Part shown: one piece after another, positions 1 to 6,144 of the stretch
Layout of the letters: every line of letters starts with the position of its first letter
How positions within the stretch are numbered: the stretch's first letter is position 1
The notes under the pieces: generated by a model
Told to the model about the DNA's origin: nothing
The model's input: only the letters and a program-made list of their open reading frames with translations
The model's database searches: none
Translations under genes and position numbers: made by a program
NCBI GenBank assembly: GCA_030428405.1
Contig: JAUIEH010000053.1
Location: 1 to 10,425, forward strand
Direction: 5' to 3'
DNA: 10,425 nucleotides
From: Alphaproteobacteria bacterium
GTDB lineage: Bacteria; Pseudomonadota; Alphaproteobacteria; Caulobacterales; Maricaulaceae

Positions 1-107
1 CGGTCGAGCTGATCACGCCGATCGCGATGGAAGAGAAGCTTCGCTTCGCCATTCGCGAAGGCGGCCGCACGGTCGGCTCCGGCGTTGTGTCGAAAATCAT
101 CGAGTAG
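1..107 (+). CDS. tuf: Elongation factor Tu, C-terminal end (partial, 5' truncated by window)
   Basis: The first bases encode the last 34 residues of EF-Tu, the GTPase that brings aminoacyl-tRNA to the ribosomal A site. The reading frame begins at base 3 and ends at a TAG at 105-107. The translated end contains the conserved domain III motif RFAIREGGRTVGSGVV followed by SKIIE, matching the family C-terminus closely; the GTPase domain lies outside the window. Position directly upstream of rpsJ matches the str-S10 arrangement (fusA-tuf-rpsJ) common in proteobacteria. A hairpin with a T-run follows the stop within about 10 bases. Whether this is one of two tuf copies cannot be told from here. Confidence 0.96.
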   Translation, partial: VELITPIAMEEKLRFAIREGGRTVGSGVVSKIIE

Positions 108-115
108 CAAGTGAC

Positions 116-154
116 AGGCGAGGGCGCTGCCAGACCGGCGCCCTCGCTGCTTTT
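116..154 (+). terminator. Hairpin with T-run between tuf and rpsJ (terminator or attenuator)
   Basis: Bases 118-127 (GCGAGGGCGC) are perfectly complementary to 138-147 (GCGCCCTCGC). Two more pairs, one a G-U, extend the stem inward and leave a loop of about 6 bases. TGCTTTTC follows. This is the shape of an intrinsic terminator, though the U-tract is short (four in a row). It sits between the tuf stop and the rpsJ start, with only 33 bases after the stem. A downstream promoter therefore hardly fits, and partial read-through from tuf into the S10 genes is more likely than full termination. Confidence 0.65.
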
Positions 155-180
155 CAGGGACCGACTAAGGGCGACGCCTC

Positions 181-495
181 ATGGAACGGCAGAACATCAG
201 AATCACGATGAAGGCGTTCGACCACCGGGTGCTTGATCATTCGACGGCCGAGATCGTGAACACGGCCAAGCGTACCGGCGCTGACGTGCGCGGACCGATT
301 CCGCTGCCGACGCGCATCGAAAAATTCACCGTCAACCGCTCGCCGCATATCGACAAGAAGAGCCGCGAGCAGTTCGAGGTCCGCACGCATAAGCGTCTGC
401 TCGACATCATCGACCCGACGCCGCAGACCGTTGACGCATTGATGAAACTCGACCTCGCCGCCGGCGTGTCGGTCGAGATCAAGCTGGGGGCTTAA
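181..495 (+). CDS. rpsJ: Small-subunit ribosomal protein S10 / NusE
   Basis: S10 binds the head of the 30S subunit. As NusE it also pairs with NusB in transcription antitermination and links RNA polymerase to the leading ribosome. The 104-residue product has the family hallmarks: QNIRI at the start, a VRGPIPLPTR segment around residues 37-46 leading into the extended loop, KFTVNRSPH near 49-57, and DPTPQTVDALMKLDL near 80-94. The length is the usual 102-104. ATG 181 is preceded by AAGGG at 167-171 with normal spacing. First gene of the S10 block, 73 bases after tuf; rplC follows after 4 bases. The last three residues (LGA) extend slightly beyond the usual IKL end, which is not remarkable. Confidence 0.98.
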   Translation: MERQNIRITMKAFDHRVLDHSTAEIVNTAKRTGADVRGPIPLPTRIEKFTVNRSPHIDKKSREQFEVRTHKRLLDIIDPTPQTVDALMKLDLAAGVSVEIKLGA

Positions 496-499
496 GGCG

Positions 500-1276
500 A
501 TGGCCGCGGCCGAAAAACGCACCGGCGTGATTGCGCGCAAGCTGGGCATGACCCGCGTCTTCCTGGAAGACGGCGGTCAAGTCCCCGTGACCGTGCTCGC
601 GCTTGATAATTGCCAGGTCGTCCAGCAGCGCACGAGCGAGCGCGACGGCTATGTCGCCCTGCAGCTTGGCGCGGGCGAAGCGAAAGTGAAGCGCACGAGC
701 AAAGCGGCGCGCGGCCATTTCGCCAAGGCCAATGTCACGCCCAAGCGCAAGGTCGTCGAGTTCCGCGTCGCGGAAGCCAATCTCGTCGACGCCGGCGCTG
801 AGATCACGGCGGAACATTTCGTCGCCGGCCAGCGCGTCGACGCCGCCGGCGTTTCGATCGGCAAGGGCTTTGCGGGCGGCATGAAGCGCTGGAATTTCGG
901 CGGCCTTCGCGCCAGCCACGGCGTCTCCATCTCGCACCGCGCGCATGGTTCGACCGGTCAGTGCCAGGACCCCGGCAAGGTGTTCAAGGGCAAGAAGATG
1001 GCCGGCCATATGGGCGCGAGCCGCGTGACCACGCAGAACCTTGAAGTCGTGCGCATCGACGCCGACCGCAATCTGGTCCTGGTCAAGGGCGCCGTTCCGG
1101 GTCCGCGCGGCGGCTGGATTGAGCTTTCCGACGCCGTCAAAGGCGCCAAGTCGGATGACCGTCCGTTCCCGGCGGGTCTGCGCGCTTCAGAAGAGCCTGC
1201 GCCGGCGGAAACGCCTGCAGAAGACGCAGCGCCAGACGCTTCCGGCGATGCTGATAATGAAGGGGGCGAGGCATGA
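500..1276 (+). CDS. rplC: Large-subunit ribosomal protein L3 with acidic C-terminal tail
   Basis: L3 is an early assembly protein whose long finger reaches toward the peptidyl transferase centre. The 258-residue product starts with the family motif (R)TGVIARKLGMTRVF at residues 7-21. It has FAGGMKRWNFGG near 124-135 and the signature GSTGQCQDPGKVFKGKKMAG at 150-169. One of the two glutamines in that signature should correspond to the Gln that PrmB methylates in E. coli; I infer this by alignment from memory. Residues 228-258 form an extra tail rich in Ala, Pro, Glu and Asp, with 10 acidic residues and one basic, making the protein about 45 residues longer than E. coli L3 (209). ATG 500 is preferred over in-frame GTG codons because the conserved RTGV block needs it. 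The stop overlaps rplD as ATGA. Confidence 0.97.
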   Translation: MAAAEKRTGVIARKLGMTRVFLEDGGQVPVTVLALDNCQVVQQRTSERDGYVALQLGAGEAKVKRTSKAARGHFAKANVTPKRKVVEFRVAEANLVDAGAEITAEHFVAGQRVDAAGVSIGKGFAGGMKRWNFGGLRASHGVSISHRAHGSTGQCQDPGKVFKGKKMAGHMGASRVTTQNLEVVRIDADRNLVLVKGAVPGPRGGWIELSDAVKGAKSDDRPFPAGLRASEEPAPAETPAEDAAPDASGDADNEGGEA

Positions 1277-1911
1277 AACTTCCCGTCACCTCACTGAGTG
1301 CTGAATCCGTCGGCGACATTGAGCTCGACCCGTCCGTGTTCGGACTGGAGCCGCGCCGCGACATCCTGCACCGCATGGTCCGCTGGCAGCTCGCCAAGCG
1401 CCGCGCGGGCACGCATGACACGCTCGATCGCGGCGAGGTCAACCGCACCAAGGCGAAGTTCGGTCGCCAGAAGGGCGGCGGCCGCGCACGTCACGGCGCC
1501 AAGACGCCGGGCATCTTTATCGGCGGCGCGAAGGCGCACGGCCCCAAGCCGCGCGACCACTCGCACGACCTGCCGAAAAAGGTCCGGGCGATGGCGCTCA
1601 AGCATGCGCTTTCAGCCAAGGCGGCTGCGGGCGAGCTGATCATTCTCGACGACGCCAGCCTGAGCGCGCCGAAAACCAAAGATCTCAAAGGCGCGCTGGC
1701 CAAGCTCGAAATCAACGCAGCTCTGGTCGTCGGCGGCGACGCGCTTGATGCGAATTTCGCCAAGGCCGCGCAGAACCTGCCGCATGTCGACGTGCTGCCG
1801 GTGCAGGGCATCAATGTTTACGACGTCCTGCGTCGCGACAAGCTGGTGCTCACCCGCGCCGCGGTCGATGCGCTGCATGCGCGCTTTCAAGGTGAAGGAG
1901 CACGCTCATGA
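1273..1911 (+). CDS. rplD: Large-subunit ribosomal protein L4
   Basis: L4 binds 23S rRNA domain I, and with L22 its extended loop forms the narrow part of the peptide exit tunnel. The 212-residue product has the conserved basic loop: GEVNRTKAKFGRQKGGGRARHG at about residues 54-75, then TPGIFIGGAKAHGPKPRD near 78-95. The globular part follows with LIILDD and INVYDVLRRDKLVLTR toward the end. The N-terminus is somewhat divergent, as is normal. AAGGGGG at 1260-1266 precedes the ATG, which overlaps the rplC stop by four bases, so translation is probably coupled. In E. coli L4 represses its own operon through a long leader; the 73-base spacer upstream of rpsJ leaves no room for that leader, so the same mechanism is unlikely here (inference). 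Confidence 0.97.
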   Translation: MKLPVTSLSAESVGDIELDPSVFGLEPRRDILHRMVRWQLAKRRAGTHDTLDRGEVNRTKAKFGRQKGGGRARHGAKTPGIFIGGAKAHGPKPRDHSHDLPKKVRAMALKHALSAKAAAGELIILDDASLSAPKTKDLKGALAKLEINAALVVGGDALDANFAKAAQNLPHVDVLPVQGINVYDVLRRDKLVLTRAAVDALHARFQGEGARS

Positions 1912-2201
1912 GCGCGCCGCGCCATTATGACGTCATTCGCCGTCCGGTGATCACCGAGAAGGCGACGCTTTTGTCCGAGGACGGCAAGGTCGTCTTCCAG
2001 GTGGCGAAAGACGCGACGAAAAAGGAAATCACCGAGGCGGTCGAGGCCCTATTCAAGGTCAAGGTCGCCAAGGTCAACACGCTCCTGGTCAAGGGCAAGA
2101 CGAAGCGCTTCCGCGGCATCGCCGGGCGTCGCGCCGACGTCAAAAAGGCTGTCGTCACGCTTGCCGACGGCCAGTCCATCGACGTGACCACGGGTCTGTG
2201 A
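1908..2201 (+). CDS. rplW: Large-subunit ribosomal protein L23
   Basis: L23 lies at the tunnel exit and is the main docking point for trigger factor and the signal recognition particle. The 97-residue product matches the usual bacterial length. It shows the N-terminal RRPVITEKAT motif at 11-20, a helix with KKEITEAVEALFKVKVAKVNTL at about 38-59 (the classical L23 signature region), and the basic loop KGKTKRFRG at 62-70 followed by RADVKKAVVTL. AAGGAG at 1895-1900 serves as Shine-Dalgarno. The ATG overlaps the rplD stop as ATGA, and rplB follows after 13 bases. Confidence 0.97.
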   Translation: MSAPRHYDVIRRPVITEKATLLSEDGKVVFQVAKDATKKEITEAVEALFKVKVAKVNTLLVKGKTKRFRGIAGRRADVKKAVVTLADGQSIDVTTGL

Positions 2202-2214
2202 GGGATATCGAACG

Positions 2215-3051
2215 ATGGCTTTGAAGACGTTCAATCCCACTTCGCCCGGCCGGCGCCAATTGGTGCTCGTCGACCGTTCGGAACTGCATTCCGGACGGCC
2301 GGAAAAGTCGTTGACGGAAGGTCTGACGAAGAAGGGCGGCCGCAACAATACGGGTCGCATCACGGCGCGCCGTCGCGGCGGCGGCGCCAAGCGGCTTTAC
2401 CGCAAGGTCGACTTCAAGCGGCGCAAGTTCGACGTCAACGCAACGGTCGAGCGGCTGGAATATGACCCCAACCGCACGGCGTTCATCGCGCTGATCAAAT
2501 ATGACGACGGTGAGAAGGCTTACATTCTCGCGCCGCAGCGCTTGAAGGCCGGCGACGTGGTTGTTGCTTCCGAGCGCGCCGACGTGAAGCCCGGCAATGC
2601 GATGCCGCTGAAGGCGATGCCGGTCGGCACGATCATTCACAATGTCGAGCTGAAGCCGAACAAAGGCGGTCAGATCGCGCGTTCGGCCGGCGCTTATGCG
2701 CAGCTGGTCGGCCGTGACGGCGGCTTTGCTCAGATCCGGCTCAATTCCGGCGAGCTGCGTCTCGTACACGAGGCCTGCATGGCCACGGTCGGCGCGGTCT
2801 CGAACCAGGACCATCTGAACGAAAATCTCGGCAAGGCGGGACGCACCCGCTGGCGGGGCAAGCGTCCGTCCGTACGCGGCGTGGCGATGAACCCGGTCGA
2901 CCACCCGCATGGCGGCGGCGAAGGCCGCTCCTCGGGCGGCCGCCATCCCGTCACGCCGTGGGGCAAGCCCACCAAAGGCCCCAAGACCCGCAAGAACAAG
3001 GCGACGGACAAGCTCATTCTGCGTTCGCGCCATATGAAGAAGAAACGGTAG
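2215..3051 (+). CDS. rplB: Large-subunit ribosomal protein L2
   Basis: L2 is a primary 23S rRNA binder needed for subunit association and for the peptidyl transferase region. The 278-residue product has the normal length and the whole family pattern: the N-terminal MALKTFNPTSPGRR, an OB-fold core with RRKFDVNATVERLEYDPNR, and the SH3-like domain. The C-terminal signature AMNPVDHPHGGGEGR includes His230, which corresponds to the functionally important His229 of E. coli L2. It ends in a basic RSRHMKKKR. GAGGGA at 2200-2205, overlapping the rplW stop, is the ribosome-binding site. The stop TAG at 3049-3051 runs into the Shine-Dalgarno of rpsS. Confidence 0.98.
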   Translation: MALKTFNPTSPGRRQLVLVDRSELHSGRPEKSLTEGLTKKGGRNNTGRITARRRGGGAKRLYRKVDFKRRKFDVNATVERLEYDPNRTAFIALIKYDDGEKAYILAPQRLKAGDVVVASERADVKPGNAMPLKAMPVGTIIHNVELKPNKGGQIARSAGAYAQLVGRDGGFAQIRLNSGELRLVHEACMATVGAVSNQDHLNENLGKAGRTRWRGKRPSVRGVAMNPVDHPHGGGEGRSSGGRHPVTPWGKPTKGPKTRKNKATDKLILRSRHMKKKR

Positions 3052-3060
3052 GAGAGCCCG

Positions 3061-3339
3061 GTGCCGCGCTCAGTTTGGAAAGGCCCGTTCGTCGACGGCT
3101 ATCTCCTGAAAAAGGCGGAGAAGGCTCAGTCCTCTCCGCGTAAGGAAGCCATTAAGACGTGGTCGCGCCGCTCAACGATCATGCCGCAATTCGTCGGCCT
3201 GACGTTCCAGGTGCACAACGGCAACAAGTTCATCCCGGTCCTCGTCACCGAGGACATGGTCGGCCACAAGCTCGGCGAGTTTTCGCCGACGCGGACCTAT
3301 TACGGCCATGCGGCCGATAAGAAGGCGCGGAGGAGATAA
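3061..3339 (+). CDS. rpsS: Small-subunit ribosomal protein S19 (GTG start)
   Basis: S19 binds the 30S head next to S13 and contacts the A-site side of the decoding region. The 92-residue product is of standard size with the conserved SVWKGPFVDGYLLKK at 4-18, KTWSRRSTIMPQFVGLTF at 32-49, and the signature MVGHKLGEFSPTRTYYGH at 66-83. The start is GTG at 3061: no ATG fits before the conserved block, and AGGAGAG at 3050-3056, overlapping the rplB stop, is placed for it. The last codons contain AGGAGA (3331-3336), which is the ribosome-binding site of rplV, so the two genes share coding and signal sequence. Confidence 0.97.
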   Translation: MPRSVWKGPFVDGYLLKKAEKAQSSPRKEAIKTWSRRSTIMPQFVGLTFQVHNGNKFIPVLVTEDMVGHKLGEFSPTRTYYGHAADKKARRR

Positions 3340-3341
3340 GC

Positions 3342-3722
3342 ATGGGCCAGTCCAGCAATCCGCGCCGGCTGGCGGACAATGAGGCGCGCGCCAAGCTGCG
3401 CATGATCCGCATCAGTCCGCAAAAACTGAATCTGGTCGCGTCCAAGATCCGCGGCATGAAGGCCGAGCGCGCGCTCAACGAGCTTGCGTTCTCCACCAAG
3501 CGCATTGCGCGCGACGTGAAGAAGTGCCTCGAAAGCGCGATCGCGAATGCGGAAAACAATCACGGCCTCGACATCGACGATCTGGTCGTGGCCGAGGCGT
3601 TTGTCGGCAAGAACCTGGTGATGAAGCGCTGGACGCCGCGCGCGCGCGGTCGGGTCGGACGCATTCAAAAGCCGTTCTCTGAACTGACGATCGTCGTGCG
3701 CGAAATCGAAGAGGCCGCCTGA
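3342..3722 (+). CDS. rplV: Large-subunit ribosomal protein L22
   Basis: L22 lines the exit tunnel opposite L4 and contacts all 23S domains. The 126-residue product is the longer alphaproteobacterial form (E. coli has 110), the extra part being at the N-terminus before the conserved RMIRISPQKLNLVASKIRG. The beta-hairpin that enters the tunnel is clear: Met94-Lys95-Arg96, equivalent to the Met-Lys-Arg whose loss gives macrolide resistance in E. coli, followed by WTPRARGRVGRIQKPFSELTIVV. All tip residues appear intact, so no resistance deletion is visible. Its TGA overlaps the rpsC start by one base (TGATG), suggesting translational coupling. Confidence 0.97.
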   Translation: MGQSSNPRRLADNEARAKLRMIRISPQKLNLVASKIRGMKAERALNELAFSTKRIARDVKKCLESAIANAENNHGLDIDDLVVAEAFVGKNLVMKRWTPRARGRVGRIQKPFSELTIVVREIEEAA

Positions 3723-4513
3723 TGGGACAGAAGGTTAATCCGATCGGGTTGCGGCTCGGCGTCAATCGCACCTGGGATTCGCGCTGGTATGCGAATACGG
3801 GCGAATATGCCGATCTGCTGCATCAGGACCTGAAGATCCGCGAATATCTCAAGAAGCGGCTCTCCGGCGCCGGCATCTCGAAGATCACGATCGAACGTCC
3901 GCACAAGAAGTGCCGCGTGACCATTCACACGGCGCGTCCGGGCGTGGTCATCGGCAAGAAGGGCGCAGACATCGACAAGCTGCGCGCGGAACTGTCGAAA
4001 ATGGTCGACGGCGAGGTGTTCTTGAACCTCGTGGAAGTGCGCAAGCCGGAAATCGACGCAACGCTGGTTGCGGAATCGGTCGCTCAGCAGCTCGAAAAGC
4101 GCGTCGCCTTCCGTCGCGCCATGAAGCGCTCTTTGCAGTCGACCATGCGCATGGGCGCGAAGGGCTGCAAGATCCAGGTCGGCGGTCGTCTGGGCGGTGC
4201 GGAAATCGCGCGCTCGGAGCGTTATCAGGAGGGCTCCGTGCCCCTGCATACGCTGCGCGCCGACGTTGATTACGGCACGGCCGAAGCAAAGACCGCATAC
4301 GGCATTATCGGCGTGAAGGTCTGGATCTTCAAAGGCGAGATCATGGAGCACGATCCGATGGCCTCGGAGCGTCGCGCAGAGACCGCCGGTGAAGCGCGCG
4401 GACGCCAGGATCGCGACCGCCGTGGCGGTGGTGGCGACGGCGGCGGTCGTCGTGGCGGCGGCGGCGGCGGCGCCGGAGCAAGCGCGCCGGCGACGGCGGG
4501 CGAGGGAGCCTAA
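3722..4513 (+). CDS. rpsC: Small-subunit ribosomal protein S3 with Gly/Arg-rich C-terminal tail
   Basis: S3 sits at the mRNA entry of the 30S head and helps unwind mRNA. The 263-residue product opens with MGQKVNPIGLRLGVNR. It has a type II KH domain with the GKKG loop at residues 78-81 (VVIGKKGADIDKLRAEL), and the C-terminal domain with GCKIQVGGRLGGAEIARSE and a final GIIGVKVWIFKGEI. The typical bacterial protein is about 210-235 residues. Here residues 212-263 form an added low-complexity tail: a charged part, then Arg-Arg and glycine runs at about 233-252, then Ala/Ser/Pro. The reading frame continues cleanly to TAA at 4511-4513. GAAGAGG at 3708-3714 is the ribosome-binding site. Confidence 0.97.
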   Translation: MGQKVNPIGLRLGVNRTWDSRWYANTGEYADLLHQDLKIREYLKKRLSGAGISKITIERPHKKCRVTIHTARPGVVIGKKGADIDKLRAELSKMVDGEVFLNLVEVRKPEIDATLVAESVAQQLEKRVAFRRAMKRSLQSTMRMGAKGCKIQVGGRLGGAEIARSERYQEGSVPLHTLRADVDYGTAEAKTAYGIIGVKVWIFKGEIMEHDPMASERRAETAGEARGRQDRDRRGGGGDGGGRRGGGGGGAGASAPATAGEGA

Positions 4514-4515
4514 TC

Positions 4516-4935
4516 ATGCTGCAACCCAAGCGCACAAAATTCCGCAAGGCGCATAAGGGCCGCATTCACGGTCTCGCCAAAGGCGGCACGCAGCTCGACT
4601 TCGGTTCATTCGGTCTGAAGGCGTTGGAGCCCGAACGCGTCACTGCGCGTCAGATTGAGGCCACGCGCCGTGCGATCACGCGCGCCATGAAGCGTGCGGG
4701 TCGCGTGTGGATCCGCATCTTCCCGGACGTGCCGGTGTCGAAAAAGCCGACCGAGGTCCGCATGGGCAAGGGCAAGGGCTCGCCGGAATTCTGGGCGGCC
4801 AAGGTCAAGCCGGGCCGGATCATGTTCGAGATCGACGGCGTGCCTGAGCCGATCGCGCGTGAAGCGCTGCGTCTGGGCGCGGCCAAGCTGCCGGTCAAAA
4901 CCAAGATCGTCACGCGCGCGATGCAGGGCGAATAA
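4516..4935 (+). CDS. rplP: Large-subunit ribosomal protein L16
   Basis: L16 is a late-assembly 50S protein that helps position tRNA in the A site and is needed for peptidyl transferase activity. The 139-residue product has the signature blocks MLQPKRTKFRKAHKGR at 1-16, RAGRVWIRIFPD at 60-71, and TEVRMGKGKGSPEFWAAKVKPG at about 79-100. Arg82 aligns with the arginine hydroxylated by the oxygenase YcfD/RoxA in E. coli; whether that enzyme exists here is unknown. GAGGGAG at 4502-4508, inside the end of rpsC, precedes ATG 4516. rpmC follows after two bases. Confidence 0.97.
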   Translation: MLQPKRTKFRKAHKGRIHGLAKGGTQLDFGSFGLKALEPERVTARQIEATRRAITRAMKRAGRVWIRIFPDVPVSKKPTEVRMGKGKGSPEFWAAKVKPGRIMFEIDGVPEPIAREALRLGAAKLPVKTKIVTRAMQGE

Positions 4936-4937
4936 AG

Positions 4938-5150
4938 ATGTCTGAGAACCGTAACGAAGATCTGCGCCAGATGACGCCGGACCAGCTGCAGGACGAACTC
5001 GTGAAGCTGAAGAAGACGCAGTTCAATCTGCGCTTCCAGGCGGCGACCGGCCAGCTGGAAAAGACCCATCTGTCCAAGAATGTCCGTCGCGACATCGCGC
5101 GGGTGAAGACGGTGCTGCGCGCGAAGGCGCGCGCGGCCGCGGCGAGCTAG
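4938..5150 (+). CDS. rpmC: Large-subunit ribosomal protein L29
   Basis: L29 lies beside L23 at the tunnel exit and forms a two-helix hairpin. The 70-residue product contains DLRQMTPDQLQDELVKLKK at 9-27 and the conserved LRFQAATGQLEKTHLSKNVRRDIARVKTVL stretch at about 31-60. It is slightly longer than usual (60-67) because of an N-terminal MSENRNE and an Ala/Arg-rich C-terminus (RAKARAAAAS). AGGGCGA at 4925-4931, inside the end of rplP, is the likely ribosome-binding site. Its TAG is fused to the Shine-Dalgarno of rpsQ (AGGGGAA from 5149). Confidence 0.96.
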   Translation: MSENRNEDLRQMTPDQLQDELVKLKKTQFNLRFQAATGQLEKTHLSKNVRRDIARVKTVLRAKARAAAAS

Positions 5151-5161
5151 GGGAATATAGA

Positions 5162-5395
5162 ATGCCGAAGCGAATCCTCAGCGGCGTCGTCGTCAGCGAC
5201 AAGACCGATAAGACCGTCGTCGTGCGCGTCGAGCGGACTTATCTGCACCCCTTGCTGCGCAAGACGGTGCGCCGTTCCAAAAAGTATCACGCCCATGACG
5301 CGGAAAATGCGTTCAAGGTCGGCGACCGGATCGCGATCCGCGAATGTGCGCCGATTTCCAAGTTGAAGCGCTGGGAGGTGGTCGCCGACGTCTGA
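5162..5395 (+). CDS. rpsQ: Small-subunit ribosomal protein S17
   Basis: S17 is a primary 16S rRNA binder of the 30S body with an OB fold. The 77-residue product shows the family pattern MPKRILSGVVVSDKTDKTVVVRVE at 1-24, the basic loop with KTVRRSKKYHAHD at 34-46, and FKVGDRIAIRECAPISKLKRWEVV at 51-74. Length is normal. AGGGGAA at 5149-5155 precedes ATG 5162. This is the last gene of the S10 block. The following 60-base gap, much longer than the junctions before it, holds a weak terminator-like hairpin that overlaps the stop codon. Confidence 0.97.
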   Translation: MPKRILSGVVVSDKTDKTVVVRVERTYLHPLLRKTVRRSKKYHAHDAENAFKVGDRIAIRECAPISKLKRWEVVADV

Positions 5396-5413
5396 CCCAT
5401 GCGGACGATTTTT
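5389..5413 (+). terminator. Weak terminator-like hairpin with five Ts after rpsQ
   Basis: CGTCTG at 5389-5394 pairs with CGGACG at 5402-5407 (six pairs, one G-U) around a 7-base loop, and ATTTTTG follows at once with Ts at 5409-5413. The stem includes the rpsQ stop codon. The stem is short, so efficient termination is doubtful. The T-run is conspicuous in such GC-rich DNA, and its position matches the S10/spc operon boundary of E. coli. It may be an attenuator or only chance. Confidence 0.35.
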
Positions 5414-5436
5414 GTTCGTTCGGTCGGAAACCCGGC

Positions 5437-5455
5437 GGCCTGAAGGAGGCCCTCC
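5437..5455 (+). promoter_or_regulatory. Strong rplN Shine-Dalgarno inside a small hairpin
   Basis: AAGGAGG at 5443-5449 is a near-perfect Shine-Dalgarno for rplN at 5456. GGCCT at 5437-5441 can pair with AGGCC at 5447-5451 around the loop GAAGG, so part of the ribosome-binding site could be in a short stem. A five-pair stem is weak and would probably open to ribosomes; any regulatory role is inference. Confidence 0.4.
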
Positions 5456-5824
5456 ATGATTCAAATGCAGACCAATCTCGAAGTCGCCGACAATTCGGGC
5501 GCGCGCCGGGTGCAGTGCATCAAGGTGCTCGGCGGCGCCAAGCGCCGTTACGCCCATGTCGGGGACGTCATCGTCGTGTCTGTGAAGGAGGCGATCCCGC
5601 GCGGCCGCGTCAAGAAAGGCGAGGTCAAGAAGGCCGTCGTCGTGCGCACGTCGAAAGACATCAAGCGCAAGGACGGCTCGGTCATCCGCTTCGACACCAA
5701 CGCCGCCGTGCTCGTGAACAATAATAACGAGCCGATCGGCACGCGGATCTTCGGCCCGGTGCCGCGCGAGCTTCGCGGCAAGAACCATATGAAGATCATT
5801 TCGCTCGCGCCGGAGGTGCTCTGA
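5456..5824 (+). CDS. rplN: Large-subunit ribosomal protein L14
   Basis: L14 forms part of the intersubunit bridge with 16S helix 14 and is the target of the silencing factor RsfS. The 122-residue product is exactly the standard length and highly conserved: MIQMQTNLEVADNSGARRVQCIKVLGG at 1-27, VGDVIVVSVKEAIPRGRVKKGEV at 35-57, and IGTRIFGPVPRELRGKNHMKIISLAPEVL at 94-122. It opens the spc block and has the strongest Shine-Dalgarno together with one of the longest leaders in the window (60 bases), as in bacteria where the spc operon begins here. I see no convincing -35/-10 pair in that leader. Confidence 0.98.
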   Translation: MIQMQTNLEVADNSGARRVQCIKVLGGAKRRYAHVGDVIVVSVKEAIPRGRVKKGEVKKAVVVRTSKDIKRKDGSVIRFDTNAAVLVNNNNEPIGTRIFGPVPRELRGKNHMKIISLAPEVL

Positions 5825-5826
5825 GC

Positions 5827-6144
5827 ATGGCTGCGAAAATTAAAAAGGGCGACACCGTCGTCGTTTTGTCCGGCCGGGAAAAGAACAAGTCCGGCGAGGT
5901 CATCAAGGTCGACCGTGAGAAGGGCCGCGCCATCGTGCAGGGCGTGAACATGGTCAAGCGCCATCAAAAGCCGACCCAGATGGATCCGGGCGGGATCAAC
6001 GAAAAGGAAGCGCCGCTGCCTTTGTCGAATCTCGCTTTGCGCGATCCCACGGACGGCAAGCCGACCCGCGTCGGTTTCAAGACTTTGGAAGACGGCCGCA
6101 AGGTCCGTTTCTCCAAGCGTTCGGGAGAAGTGATCGATGTCTGA
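5827..6144 (+). CDS. rplX: Large-subunit ribosomal protein L24
   Basis: L24 starts 50S assembly by binding the 5' part of 23S rRNA. The 105-residue product has a KOW motif in the first 40 residues (IKKGDTVVVLSGREKNKSGEV with the conserved Gly at 23), then GVNMVKRHQKP and EAPLPLSNLALRDP. The C-terminal part ends with the GFKTLEDGRKVRFSKRSGE pattern. GGAGGT at 5812-5817 within the end of rplN is its ribosome-binding site. The last eight bases overlap the start of rplE in another frame. In E. coli the S8 repressor acts near this rplX-rplE junction; I could not identify an S8-like binding helix here by eye. Confidence 0.97.
   Translation: MAAKIKKGDTVVVLSGREKNKSGEVIKVDREKGRAIVQGVNMVKRHQKPTQMDPGGINEKEAPLPLSNLALRDPTDGKPTRVGFKTLEDGRKVRFSKRSGEVIDV

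Noticed and set aside
2155..3033. A 292-codon open frame on the - strand opposite rplB
   Set aside because: It mirrors the codon phase of rplB and has no ribosome-binding site or family features that I can see; shadow frame.
3471..3722. Possible macrolide-resistance change in the L22 tunnel hairpin
   Set aside because: The Met-Lys-Arg at residues 94-96 and the rest of the loop are present as in sensitive bacteria; no deletion or duplication is seen.
5396..5455. A sigma-70 type promoter for the spc block, starting from TTGTTC at 5412-5417
   Set aside because: No plausible -10 element stands at the right distance; the following sequence is GC-rich up to the Shine-Dalgarno.
5344..5724. A + strand frame across the rpsQ-rplN gap that could fill the spacer
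   Set aside because: It overlaps most of rplN in another frame, and its translation is Arg/Gly-rich without any family pattern.
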